Shown here piece after piece: positions 35,724 through 43,728 of a stretch of 62,058 nucleotides of DNA; position 1 is the first letter of the stretch; each line of letters starts with the position of its first letter. This stretch comes from Rubritalea profundi (lineage in GTDB: Bacteria; Verrucomicrobiota; Verrucomicrobiia; Verrucomicrobiales; Akkermansiaceae): positions 1,116,732-1,178,789 of the forward strand of contig NZ_MQWA01000001.1 in NCBI RefSeq assembly GCF_002954445.1, given 5' to 3'. The notes beneath the pieces are model-generated. The model saw only the letters and a program-made list of their open reading frames with translations, had not been told where the DNA came from and made no database searches. The translations under genes and the position numbers were made by a program.

Positions 35724-36218
35724 TTACTCTTGAGACTCTTTCAGGATCTGCAAATAGGGCGCGAGCGATCGCTTGAAGTTCTCCTTCTCTTCGACTGTCC
35801 ACGCGGTGACGGGTCGCTGTCTGAGTTTTTTCGTGAGCTCCTTGCTGGTTTTTGTCATAATCGTGCTCACGGTTTTCGATGGCTGAACCTTCGTGGCCAC
35901 GTTGCGGACGCTTTTGTCCAGTAGCCCAACGATAGAAAGCTGTCTTTTGTCAGATTTTAGGGCCCGCCGCTTGGATATGCGATGTAAACACATATGGTCT
36001 TTTACCTCTTCGCCGCTCATGATGCCCCTCAGATCGTGGCAAATCGTATGCTTGGCCTTTCTTGAATAAGTTTCCGTGAGCGCAGCAGTCTCCAGCTTGC
36101 TAGCTATTGCCTTGTCCATTGCGCGTCTAGCCCATGCTACGTCGTGCTCAGCTTTCGCGTGAGACGCCCTTATCGCTTGGATTAGATTCTCTCTTGATTC
36201 TGTGTGTTTATTTGCCAT
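35724..36218 (-). CDS. Hypothetical basic helical protein of the element
   Basis: 164 residues, rich in Lys, Arg, Thr and Ser and predicted mostly helical; no transmembrane segment or signal peptide. The stretch RKAKHTICHDLRGIMSGEEVKDHMCLHRISKRRA contains Cys and His residues that might bind metal but form no known motif. The C-terminus (TVEEKENFKRSLAPYLQILKESQE) is amphipathic. I do not recognise a family. It follows the next gene on the same strand by ten bases, so the two are probably co-transcribed. Confidence 0.55.
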   Translation of the reverse strand: MANKHTESRENLIQAIRASHAKAEHDVAWARRAMDKAIASKLETAALTETYSRKAKHTICHDLRGIMSGEEVKDHMCLHRISKRRALKSDKRQLSIVGLLDKSVRNVATKVQPSKTVSTIMTKTSKELTKKLRQRPVTAWTVEEKENFKRSLAPYLQILKESQE

Positions 36219-36228
36219 AAATTTTTGA

Positions 36229-36834
36229 TTAGTTTGCTAGTGCTGTTTGAAGCTTGAGAACTGACGTTTCCACATTTGCTTGAATCGCTTGAGTTAACTC
36301 GCTCACTTCGAGGTTTATCAGCAAGCGGGGAAGGTCGAGATAAAGCGGGGCTAGATGCTTGCGAACTAATTGCATCGCCTGAGCCTCTTGCTTATCGACC
36401 ACGCCGCGGGGGACGAGCGAATCGAGCCTGGCTTGCGTGACCACAGATTTGTGCAGGCTCGAAATCTTCTTGGCGAGCATGTCAACCGTGTCGGGATCTG
36501 TCGTCTCTGAAAGCAAACTATTCAAGCGCTTGAGTTCCTGATCCATATCGATCTCGGGTAAGCCCTCAAGCTCTAGAGCCTCGAGCGCGTCCACTTGCTC
36601 GCGAGCTTCTCCCCTACTTGAGAACTCAGCCACAAATCCAAACCGCCACGATTTTGGCCTTCTGTTCGCTGGCTGATTCAAGATTTCCTCAGCTATTGCC
36701 TCATGGCTGTGGATGTTTACTCCGCGATTCAGCATAGCCCGGAGCGCGGTCACGCCGATGAAACTCCGCTTACTGATCGTCGCTAGTTGTTTGCCTGATA
36801 TTTTAACCGTGCTCGCCGTTTTACTCTTCGCCAT
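36229..36834 (-). CDS. Hypothetical protein of the element, possible DNA-binding N-terminus
   Basis: 201 residues from ATG 36834; the frame opens at 36900. The N-terminal basic part (AKSKTASTVKISGKQLATIS) leads into a helical region (RSFIGVTALRAMLNRGVNIHSHEAIAEEIL) that could hold a helix-turn-helix. The second half is acidic and helical. No known family could be assigned. It is divergent from the gene at 36954, and the about 120-base gap between them may hold both promoters. Confidence 0.55.
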   Translation of the reverse strand: MAKSKTASTVKISGKQLATISKRSFIGVTALRAMLNRGVNIHSHEAIAEEILNQPANRRPKSWRFGFVAEFSSRGEAREQVDALEALELEGLPEIDMDQELKRLNSLLSETTDPDTVDMLAKKISSLHKSVVTQARLDSLVPRGVVDKQEAQAMQLVRKHLAPLYLDLPRLLINLEVSELTQAIQANVETSVLKLQTALAN

Positions 36835-36953
36835 GCTAAAGGGTGGCTTTTCAATCATCGGGACGATTTGGGAAGAATCAGGACAAAAGCAGGGTTGCAT
36901 TCAGATCTTAAGTGACGGCTCTCGACTAACGCGAGCTACACCAAGAAAAGAAA

Positions 36954-37475
36954 ATGAATACAGACACAGAAAACGACAAGGCAATTTCACTCCCACTCGT
37001 GGGCAAGGCTGGCGGAACTTACACGCCCAAGGCTATGATTTTAGGACAAAGCACCATTATTATGGGTGACGATACCCCTTCATTTAAGTGTATCGCTATT
37101 AGCCGCGAAACTCCAATTTTAAAGAAAGCCTATAAGAAGCTCATCAGCTCAGTCGCCGCTTTTGATGAACACGATTGCGAGGAGTTCCTTTATGTGGAAT
37201 TTGCTCACGCAGCCACCCGCCGCAAGCGTCGCTTACAAGCGGCGCTAAATCAGCCACTGAGCCCCGAGGAGAAGGACGCCCGCGACGCGGCACGGATCAA
37301 GGCTGCTACCAAGCTGGCAAAATCTCAAGCGAAGGCCGAGGCTGATGCTAAGGCACGAAAAGACGCTGAATTTCAAGCGTCACCGGCAGGAATCAAACTC
37401 GCCGAGGCGCGGCGCGCAGCAAATCAGGTGGTTCAGCGCCGCAACGCGCGCATTGCATCCATCTGCAAAGCGTAA
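36954..37475 (+). CDS. Hypothetical protein with basic Ala-rich helical tail
   Basis: 173 residues. The N-terminal half is compact (LVGKAGGTYTPKAMILGQSTIIMGDDTPSF). The C-terminal half, from about residue 90, is a long Ala/Lys/Arg helix (KAATKLAKSQAKAEADAKARKDAE), such as is found in DNA- or RNA-binding tails or coiled coils. No family recognised. It is followed, in a different frame, by a second small gene at 37567. Confidence 0.5.
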   Translation: MNTDTENDKAISLPLVGKAGGTYTPKAMILGQSTIIMGDDTPSFKCIAISRETPILKKAYKKLISSVAAFDEHDCEEFLYVEFAHAATRRKRRLQAALNQPLSPEEKDARDAARIKAATKLAKSQAKAEADAKARKDAEFQASPAGIKLAEARRAANQVVQRRNARIASICKA

Positions 37476-37566
37476 AAATTTCTTGGCATGTGGCGGCGTG
37501 GACTTCGGTTCGCGCCGCTTATGCCAAAATCACACAAACACAAAACACATACAAATAGATAAAATT

Positions 37567-37932
37567 ATGTCCCTCGTTTTCACCGACAAAATAAGCACCG
37601 ATAAGATCGCAGAGCAAAAGCTCGAAATCGCCGCCTTAAAAGCTCAAATTGCAAATCCTGAGATTAAGAAACAGGACGAACCCAAACAGGACGAGCCCAC
37701 AGCTCCCGCGTCTAATCCCGTGGAAACTCCAAAGCCAGCGCCAAAGCAGGATGACAAGCCTAAGCCCGCGCCTGTCAGCACTCTCAGCCCCCTCGAGAGC
37801 AAGCGTGCCGAGCTTGAGACAGAAAAGAAAGCCTTGTCGTTGATGTATGCCAGCCTTTCAGCCGGCGCGAAACGAATTGAAGCACGCAAAGCGGTCAAGT
37901 TATTGGACTGCAAAATCAAAGCCCTCGGCTAG
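37567..37932 (+). CDS. Hypothetical protein with Pro/Lys-rich linker
   Basis: 121 residues from ATG 37567; the frame is open further upstream, where it overlaps the preceding gene out of phase. A short coiled coil (KIAEQKLEIAALKAQIA) is followed by a low-complexity linker of Asp, Glu, Pro and Lys (about residues 38-75), then a helical pair (KRAELETEKKALSLMYASLSAGAKRIEARKAVKLL). No family recognised. A strong terminator follows. Confidence 0.5.
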   Translation: MSLVFTDKISTDKIAEQKLEIAALKAQIANPEIKKQDEPKQDEPTAPASNPVETPKPAPKQDDKPKPAPVSTLSPLESKRAELETEKKALSLMYASLSAGAKRIEARKAVKLLDCKIKALG

Positions 37933-37950
37933 GAGCTAAACAACTTTCAC

Positions 37951-37984
37951 AAGCCTCACGCGACTTGATCGCGTGGGGCTTTTT
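37951..37984 (+). terminator. Terminator after the Pro/Lys-rich protein gene
   Basis: AGCCTCACGCGA and TCGCGTGGGGCT around CTTGA, followed by TTTT. Confidence 0.88.
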
Positions 37985-38054
37985 GCGTGTCGCGCGGCGC
38001 TCTCGTAGCTGATCCGCGATTGGTGCCGCGTCTTCCATGAGAAGGTTATGCAAA

Positions 38055-38597
38055 TTAGATTATGGATACGTAGCAAGCTCGTACCCCAAGACATAGAGAA
38101 ATGTAACACGCTACAACTAAGAAAATAATGGCACCTCGCAGGATACTCCCTCGAATATTCCAGTCCAGCTCATGAAAGGACAGTAAGGTCAAATATGTTA
38201 GTCCATAAGCGAGAGATGCTCCAATCAAAGCTCCTCCAAAATATGCTAATCCATCGGCTAAGCTAGCCTTTGTTTCAGAGTCGGCCTTAGTCCAAATAGA
38301 TCCTAAGAATGCCAACAATGCAGCTGATGATCCTCCAGCTACAATTACTAATGTTCTGAGTGCGTGAAATGCTGATTCATTTACTACACGTGCTGATTCT
38401 CGTAAATCGATAGAACCTTCACGCCACAGCTCCATATCATGCTCATATTGACCTCTTCGTGCTTCACTAGCATCATCATCATTGGTCTCAGTGTCTTTTA
38501 GATCACAGTAATCGACTACATGGTCTAAGGAAATAAATTTACGCCCTTGCTGCTTCAATAAGAGAAGCTCTCGTTTCAAATCTAAAAGGTTAGACAT
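38055..38597 (-). CDS. Four-helix membrane protein of the element
   Basis: 180 residues. A soluble, acidic N-terminal part (about 1-75, with LLDLKRELLLLKQQGRKFISLDHVV) is followed by about four transmembrane segments (77-97, 112-135, and two in 140-178). No motif identifies a family. It is the last of four minus-strand genes (BRCT protein, exported HNH protein, exported SHD1-like protein, this one) that may form the cargo unit of the element. Confidence 0.55.
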   Translation of the reverse strand: MSNLLDLKRELLLLKQQGRKFISLDHVVDYCDLKDTETNDDDASEARRGQYEHDMELWREGSIDLRESARVVNESAFHALRTLVIVAGGSSAALLAFLGSIWTKADSETKASLADGLAYFGGALIGASLAYGLTYLTLLSFHELDWNIRGSILRGAIIFLVVACYISLCLGVRACYVSII

Positions 38598-38791
38598 ATT
38601 TGTAATATTTTAAGCTAACGTAAAGCGCACCAATCGCTGATCTTCAGTGCACTTAGGTTTTGGGTTATGTTGAATATATTAAATGAACTCTGAATCCTTG
38701 AATCAAAAAATTAGTTAGAATCAACACATGGAAGCTCTAGTCTGACTTCGTATCTGACGTGGACTCATAAACAGCCCTATACCGTAAGGTC

Positions 38792-39490
38792 TTATTTTAT
38801 ATTCTCCGCGAGGCGATATGCTTGAATCGTCTTGCCTGAACCAGTAACGCTTTTATATTTATAGACTCCATCTTCAATAATCGTCGCATTGAAAATATCA
38901 CCGTCTATAACCTTGTAGTCACCTCTCAGTAGAATCCACTCGTCCTGATACATCTGGTAATTCATGTTTTTTGTCGGTTTTGAGTAAACTGTTTTAGTTC
39001 GACCGAAAGCATCTGTAACCAGTTTTGAGTTTCTGTTAGTGGATTCATACCCCCACCCAACTTTACACAATAAACCACCATCAGTGACTTGAATGACTTT
39101 TAGTCGGGCATTAACGCTTAATTTTTGTTCTCTGTCGGATGTTTCTTTTGCTAACTTGGCAGCCTTTTTTTTCTCATTAGCTTCTTGGTAGGCCTTGTGA
39201 TCAGCCTTGGCTTGCCTTTTTCTTGCTGCATTAACTTTCACTCTGTATTCCTTAGCTTCGTCATTCAGCTCAATACCTAGTTCCTTCTGTAGATCGGCCG
39301 ATAGATCCTCTACCTTGATATTACGGCCTCCATCTCGGTGCATGATAAAGATACTATCTGGTTTGACAGTCATCACTGTTACAGCGTGGTAAACATCCCC
39401 CTTCTCAGTGGTCAATGTTTCAAAAGTAGGTTTCTCAGCTGCTAAAAGAGAACAGCTACAAGCAATCAACAATAGGGAGATAAGTTTCAC
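38792..39490 (-). CDS. Exported protein with SHD1-like N-terminal domain
   Basis: 232 residues with a signal peptide (MKLISLLLIACSCSLLAA). The N-terminal domain (about 20-75) reads FETLTTEKGDVYHAVTVMTVKPDSIFIMHRDGG, then IKVEDLSADLQKEL, a pattern that recurs in exported Verrucomicrobiota proteins and resembles SHD1. A Lys/Ala-rich helix (about 85-125) leads to a beta-rich C-terminal domain. Its function is unknown. This taxon-typical domain shows that the element is adapted to verrucomicrobial hosts. Confidence 0.65.
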   Translation of the reverse strand: MKLISLLLIACSCSLLAAEKPTFETLTTEKGDVYHAVTVMTVKPDSIFIMHRDGGRNIKVEDLSADLQKELGIELNDEAKEYRVKVNAARKRQAKADHKAYQEANEKKKAAKLAKETSDREQKLSVNARLKVIQVTDGGLLCKVGWGYESTNRNSKLVTDAFGRTKTVYSKPTKNMNYQMYQDEWILLRGDYKVIDGDIFNATIIEDGVYKYKSVTGSGKTIQAYRLAENIK

Positions 39491-39547
39491 ACCTTATTGT
39501 TAGAGTATTGCTTTATAGCTGGCAAACATTTTCTAGGAAAACAAGAA

Positions 39548-40132
39548 TCACTTACCCTTCCATACCCAGCCCACTTCAGCCTTCAAAGCCTTCTCACGCC
39601 TCAAGGCTCCATTAGTCACCTTAGCCGATTTCTTGCGGTTCAGAGTACGTGGAAGCCAAGTTAAATTTGCCATCGAGTTCTCTAACTCAGGTGCTTTGCT
39701 GTATGGTATTAAGTGATCTATTTCGATCTTCTCGCCAGTATACTTCCCCTTGCTAACAATAGCGGCATTACCTTTTCTTAAAAGGACTAGATTGCTTGCG
39801 GTGTAGAGTCCGTAAGCTCTGCCAAGTCTGTATTGTGCTTCAAGGTTCAGCTTCTCAGTCAAAGGCGCGTAGACGTGGCGAGTGTTAGCGTATGGGGCGG
39901 AGTCGTGGCAATTGTAGAGTTCAGCAAGGAAAGCTTTAGGTTTGATGCCTTGAACCTCGTATTCGTGAATCCAGTACATCAACTTCTTGAACCTAGCATT
40001 ACCTGAGCGATTGCCTTTTTTGAGTGTGGCTAGTTTCTCTGGATTCGTTAGTGAGGATAAATCCTGATAGCTTGGAAGCTCGGAAGCCACCAAGGGCAGA
40101 ATGAGCGCGATGAGCAGGATGATTGATTTCAT
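39548..40132 (-). CDS. Exported HNH-type nuclease
   Basis: 194 residues. A signal peptide (MKSIILLIALILPLVAS) precedes a helical region and an HNH core: IEIDHLIPYSK (Asp139-His140), ENSMANLTWLP (Asn156) and LNRKKSAKV (Asn165). The His-Asn-Asn pattern suits HNH/DUF1524-like nucleases. Export of a nuclease from a mobile element is unusual: it may degrade incoming DNA in the periplasm, scavenge DNA, or act on competitors; all three are inference. A matching immunity protein is not evident. It lies 24 bases after the BRCT gene on the same strand. Confidence 0.7.
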   Translation of the reverse strand: MKSIILLIALILPLVASELPSYQDLSSLTNPEKLATLKKGNRSGNARFKKLMYWIHEYEVQGIKPKAFLAELYNCHDSAPYANTRHVYAPLTEKLNLEAQYRLGRAYGLYTASNLVLLRKGNAAIVSKGKYTGEKIEIDHLIPYSKAPELENSMANLTWLPRTLNRKKSAKVTNGALRREKALKAEVGWVWKGK

Positions 40133-40156
40133 GAACTTGAATCAGCTAGGCAACCC

Positions 40157-40753
40157 CTAGAGGGATTTAGACCAATGACCTTCACCAACGATAACGGGAG
40201 ATCCTTTCTTGACTCTAGTCAAAATGGCTTTCTCAATTTTCGATCCATAATTACCCTTTTTCCATGTGGGGTTCCCATTCTCACCGATCACCAAATAGTC
40301 CACAGATGAGGCTGACTTAGATTTTGAGGCAATCCCACCTTTGGATTCTATCGCAGCTTCACAATCGGTACGTTTACCAAAAGAGAATTTACCCGTGAAC
40401 ATGAAGGTTTTGCCCTCAAATTCTATGGCTGGCTCAGGCTTATCAAATGGGCTCTGATCTTCACCCATTTCATTTTGAATCTGCTGATCCTTCCAATTCT
40501 GGACTCCATCAGCCTCATTCCATTCATCAGGGATTTCTAGCGCATCCAGTTCTTTTGGGTCAAATGCTTTCAATTCAAGATCTTGTCCATAATCCCCAGT
40601 CAAATAAACGTACTTTTGCCAACGCTCCAAATATTCTGGAGTCGAGCTGATTTTTCCTATCATCAATCCAATCTGACCAACCCTTAAATTAGGCGGGTAT
40701 TGAATCTTGAAGAAGTTGAGAAACTTGAGCTGTCTATTTGAGGGAGTGTCCAT
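40157..40753 (-). CDS. BRCT-domain protein
   Basis: 198 residues. The N-terminal part (about 1-60: PSNRQLKFLNFFKIQYPPNL, then ERWQKYVYLTGDYG) is a helical domain met in verrucomicrobial proteins of DNA metabolism. The C-terminal BRCT domain (about 110-198) reads EFEGKTFMFTGKFSFGKR, AIESKGGIASKSKSASSVDYLVIG, then KKGNYGSKIEKAI, close to BRCT of NAD-dependent ligases. It probably binds DNA ends, nicks or phosphopeptides; no catalytic domain is present. It heads the four-gene minus-strand cargo unit. Confidence 0.75.
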   Translation of the reverse strand: MDTPSNRQLKFLNFFKIQYPPNLRVGQIGLMIGKISSTPEYLERWQKYVYLTGDYGQDLELKAFDPKELDALEIPDEWNEADGVQNWKDQQIQNEMGEDQSPFDKPEPAIEFEGKTFMFTGKFSFGKRTDCEAAIESKGGIASKSKSASSVDYLVIGENGNPTWKKGNYGSKIEKAILTRVKKGSPVIVGEGHWSKSL

Positions 40754-41383
40754 AATCCAAACATCTAGCAGATGTTTTCCTCGGTGTCACTCAATATGAC
40801 CTAATACACCGCTTGAGCCCGTGGAAGTCAGGAGAGAGGCCACAAAAGAAGACGCCAGCCGCTTGGCCGTTTGGGATAGCAGGCGGGCGCGGCGCGCGCG
40901 TTCGCTCGTAGCGCGCGTGCGGTCGTGGTGTGTCTTGAACTTGTCAGGAATAGCGCCCGCGCGCGCGTGCGCGATTGTAGCAAACCCTTGCGGCTAGTGT
41001 ATTGGCCACATTGTGAGGTTGCGCGTACTCGCCCCGAGGATCGCTCTCACGGGCTCGCGACTTGGCGCGGGTGTACTGGTGAGCTCCGAGGCGCTGGCGG
41101 GCGCTAATAGGTCGAGGAACGAATTTTCGAGACTTTCTCGATTTTTGACCAAAGCCTTCAGCACACTCACCATAGAGGGTACCCAAAGAGGTGTCCTTAC
41201 GGGGGGTATAAGTGCCTACACCTTAAGCACTTACGCGACATGCTCACTCGATGACTTGACCCGACTCGACTCACTCGCCTCGAAACGTGCGTGCCGATTT
41301 TATACAATTTTGTGCACCCGTGCCCGTGTTAGAAACGCACGACCCGTGACGTAAGACACACCCCCGCGCATTCACCTGGTGCC

Positions 41384-41711
41384 TTTCACGCCCTCATTCC
41401 TGACATGTAAAGGAAATTGAGTTTTCTTTACGTGTTGGCACTAACACACCTCCACGCCCTCATGCCGTAGGCCCTCATGCCCTCATGCCTATACCCTGAG
41501 CCCTGTGCTATAGACCTCCACGCCTCATGCCGTAGGCCCTCACGCCCTCACGCCTCATGCCCTCACGACCTCATGCCTTCTAGCTCTATAGCTCATGCTC
41601 CATGCCTCATGCCTCACGCCATCATGCTTCACGCCCTCATGCTTACACCTTCATGCTTCACGCCCTCATGCTTCACGCCCTATACCACGGCCCTCACGCT
41701 TACGCTGGCAG
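41384..41711. repeat. Degenerate C-rich tandem array (GCCCTCATGC and CACGCCCTCATGCTT types)
   Basis: Dozens of imperfect units around CCTCATGC or CCTCACGC, with C far above G on the plus strand. Spacing is irregular, so this is not a CRISPR. Strong strand asymmetry suggests single-strand structure or a replication-related role. Confidence 0.7.
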
Positions 41712-41994
41712 CCTATTGACTAGACCTGTCGATGAAAAGGGCTTTAGTAGCTATCATGACAACTAATCTCTTACAATCGTCCATATTCGCCCGTGAGCGC
41801 GTCGCAAGCGCTCGCCATTAGTATGGAGTCGCGAAATGCAATACAAGTCCGTGTCGCGTACCTCAGCCGGCAAGAGTCGAGTTCTACGCGTTTGCATACG
41901 TGCGGGTGTCGCTTGTAGGATCGCGTGCGTGCGTGTGTGTGCGATCGCGCGTGCCTTCATTGGTCACGATTCACGATGCATGATCTTGATACAG

Positions 41995-42036
41995 AAAAAG
42001 CGCTCACCCCCAAGTAACCAAACTGGGAGTGAGCGC
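41995..42036 (-). terminator. Terminator-like hairpin with no gene upstream
   Basis: GCGCTCACCCCCA (42000-42012) pairs with TGGGAGTGAGCGC (42024-42036) except one position. On the minus strand the hairpin is followed by T5. No minus-strand gene lies just upstream, so it may end a noncoding RNA or a long transcript. Confidence 0.6.
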
Positions 42037-42362
42037 CTAAACAAGATAAACAAACAATAATAACAAGAAGATGAAACTTATTATAATAAAGAACACGATT
42101 CAACTCGAATAAAGCCCGATACCGTGATTTCGACATCGGGATTCCTTAGTCACAGTTTGAGACGAGACGCGCGGCGCTTGGCTATTAGCTATTGGCGCGC
42201 GGCGGGTGTCAGCTATTAGCTATTGGCTATTGGCTACAGATAGTAGGCTCAAACAGATAGCAGTGGTATCTGTTTACTTAGTTATCGAGCGATTCATGAC
42301 CAAACCGCGCGGCAAGAGCGCGAATGGTCGTTTCTGTTAGCCACTTAGGGCTTTTGAAGTAT

Positions 42363-42742
42363 ATGGAATAAGGGCGCGGGCGTTTCGTTGTTAGAAATGA
42401 AAGGAACGAGCGGCGCGGGATTATGGAACACCTAGGCTATATGCCACAAGGGTTTATTCGTTTCATTCTCTAACATTCCATAGTTTCCATAAATTCTTAT
42501 GGAAAGATTGGAGTATACACAGTAAGGGTTAGAGTCTAGTTTCCATACTTTCTATAATATATAGATAGATATATATATATGAGATTACTCTCCCCTCTCT
42601 CCCTCTCTTGGGGTGTGTTCTCTCCCTTTATAAGGAAATTCATGGAATTATGGAATTATCGCTCTAGCCCTTACGTGGTATGCTCTAAACCTTCCATAAG
42701 TGATTATGGAAAGCATGGAAAGTATGGAAAACGCTCATGGAA
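42363..42742. repeat. Iteron-like ATGGAA/TTCCAT hexamer cluster
   Basis: Nine ATGGAA (starts 42363, 42423, 42499, 42642, 42650, 42706, 42715, 42724, 42737) and four TTCCAT (42476, 42485, 42541, 42692) in 380 bases; well under one would be expected by chance. Many are preceded by TT or TA. An AT-rich tract of alternating TA and GATA (42547-42580) sits in the middle. This is typical of replication-initiator binding sites. Confidence 0.7.
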
Positions 42743-42816
42743 AACGGCAAAACTCACGAATTGCACAGCGTGGCCTCCATTTTTGCCACACGCGCGGCAA
42801 TGCGCTGATGGCTAGG

Positions 42817-42939
42817 TTACCACGCGAGCGCGGCGCTGATGGCTGGTTACCACGCGGCAAGGCACAGCAAGCGCGCGCGGCGTGCGGCGTGGGGGTTAGT
42901 TTACCACGTAAAGCGGGGCAGGAAGGCTGGTTTACCACG
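42817..42939. repeat. TTACCACG repeats
   Basis: Four copies at 42817, 42847, 42901 and 42932. The first two are within a longer repeat (GATGGCT, then GGTTACCACGCG). Confidence 0.65.
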
Positions 42940-42965
42940 TTAAATAGTTAAAACCCGCTAAAAAA

Positions 42966-43311
42966 TAGGGATATATAGGGAAAAATAGGGACGAGTCCCT
43001 ACACGCCTTTTCTTATACCACGTATGGTCTGTAGAAGATTATGTAGATAGAATAGATATATAGTATAGTATATTATTATTTATTTATTCATTGTGACCTA
43101 TGGGAGTGAGCATTTTTTCTCGCAAGTTTCGTGAATGATATTTCAGAAACCTGTGATCATTTTTTCAATCCCGTGAATAATATTTTTTACCCCCATTTAG
43201 AGGGAAAGTCCCTATTTCCCTACACAATCCCCTGTAGCCCATACCCCGTATAAAGAAAGTAGTGTAGGGAACGTCCCTACACATCCCTATTTTTCCCTAT
43301 TTTCTTCCCTA
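42966..43311. repeat. Helically phased TAGGGA/TCCCTA iterons in two clusters
   Basis: Cluster one starts at 42966, 42976, 42986 and 42996 (exactly 10-bp steps). A pair follows at 43209 and 43217. Cluster two starts at 43265, 43274, 43284, 43294 and 43306. Cluster two contains the perfect palindrome GTGTAGGGA-ACG-TCCCTACAC (43262-43282). A TA-rich tract (43037-43090) lies between the clusters. Confidence 0.72.
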
Positions 43312-43430
43312 TTTTTGACTATTTTCTGTCATTCTGTGGTAAATTGGCCACCGCAACCCGTCACCAGGTCACCACACACACACGCGCGCGCGACTTGACA
43401 TGCAACGCTCAGCCTATCGATTCCCCCAAA

Positions 43431-43482
43431 GCTAGTCACCACGCGCGCAAGGGGCTTGCGGCTAGTCACCACGCGCGCAAGG
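43431..43482. repeat. Tandem direct repeat GCTAGTCACCACGCGCGCAAGG
   Basis: Two exact 22-base copies at 43431-43452 and 43461-43482 (motif starts GCTAGTCACC, ends GCGCAAGG), 30 bases apart. Confidence 0.75.
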
Positions 43483-43667
43483 TGCTAGAAGGCTAGGATG
43501 TCTCAAACGCGCGCGCGCTCGATTATGTGGTCACCCAATTAAGCCACGCGCCGCTATTAGGTCAATAATGCCCCGAGGATCGCTCACACGGGCTCGCGGC
43601 CCGTCTCATGACTTCTCATGTGCGCGCGCCTCGCGCCTCGTCAGCACGCCTTGATGCTCATAGACGT

Positions 43668-43699
43668 GAAAAGCCCCGCACGTGTGAACGCGCGGGGCT
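43668..43699 (-). terminator. Terminator of the DUF3987-type gene
   Basis: On the minus strand AGCCCCGC pairs with GCGGGGCT, followed by TTTT. It lies 30 bases after the stop at 43729. Confidence 0.8.
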
Positions 43700-43728
43700 G
43701 GTGATTGGTGGTTAGTGTTAACCCGTGG

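Larger units (their letters stand above)
40754..43728. other. Gene-free repeat-rich region of the element, putative replication origin
   Basis: About 3 kb with no convincing gene. It holds several repeat families: a C-rich degenerate array (41384-41711), a pair of 29-base repeats (41031-41059 and 43570-43598), GCTATTAGCTATTGGC copies near 42180-42239, ATGGAA hexamers (42363-42742), TTACCACG copies (42817-42939), TAGGGA hexamers (42966-43311) and a 22-base tandem repeat (43431-43482). AT-rich tracts at 42547-42580 and 43037-43090 could be unwinding sites. GCGCGC runs are frequent. The open frames here are made of repeats. Confidence 0.65.

Noticed and set aside
40925-42060. Several open frames of 60-113 residues in the gene-free region
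   Set aside because: They consist of repeats and GC-rich runs, overlap on both strands and show no motif, signal peptide or coherent composition.
41384-43482. CRISPR array
   Set aside because: Repeat units are short, variable and irregularly spaced, with no constant repeat and unique spacer pattern, and no cas genes are present.
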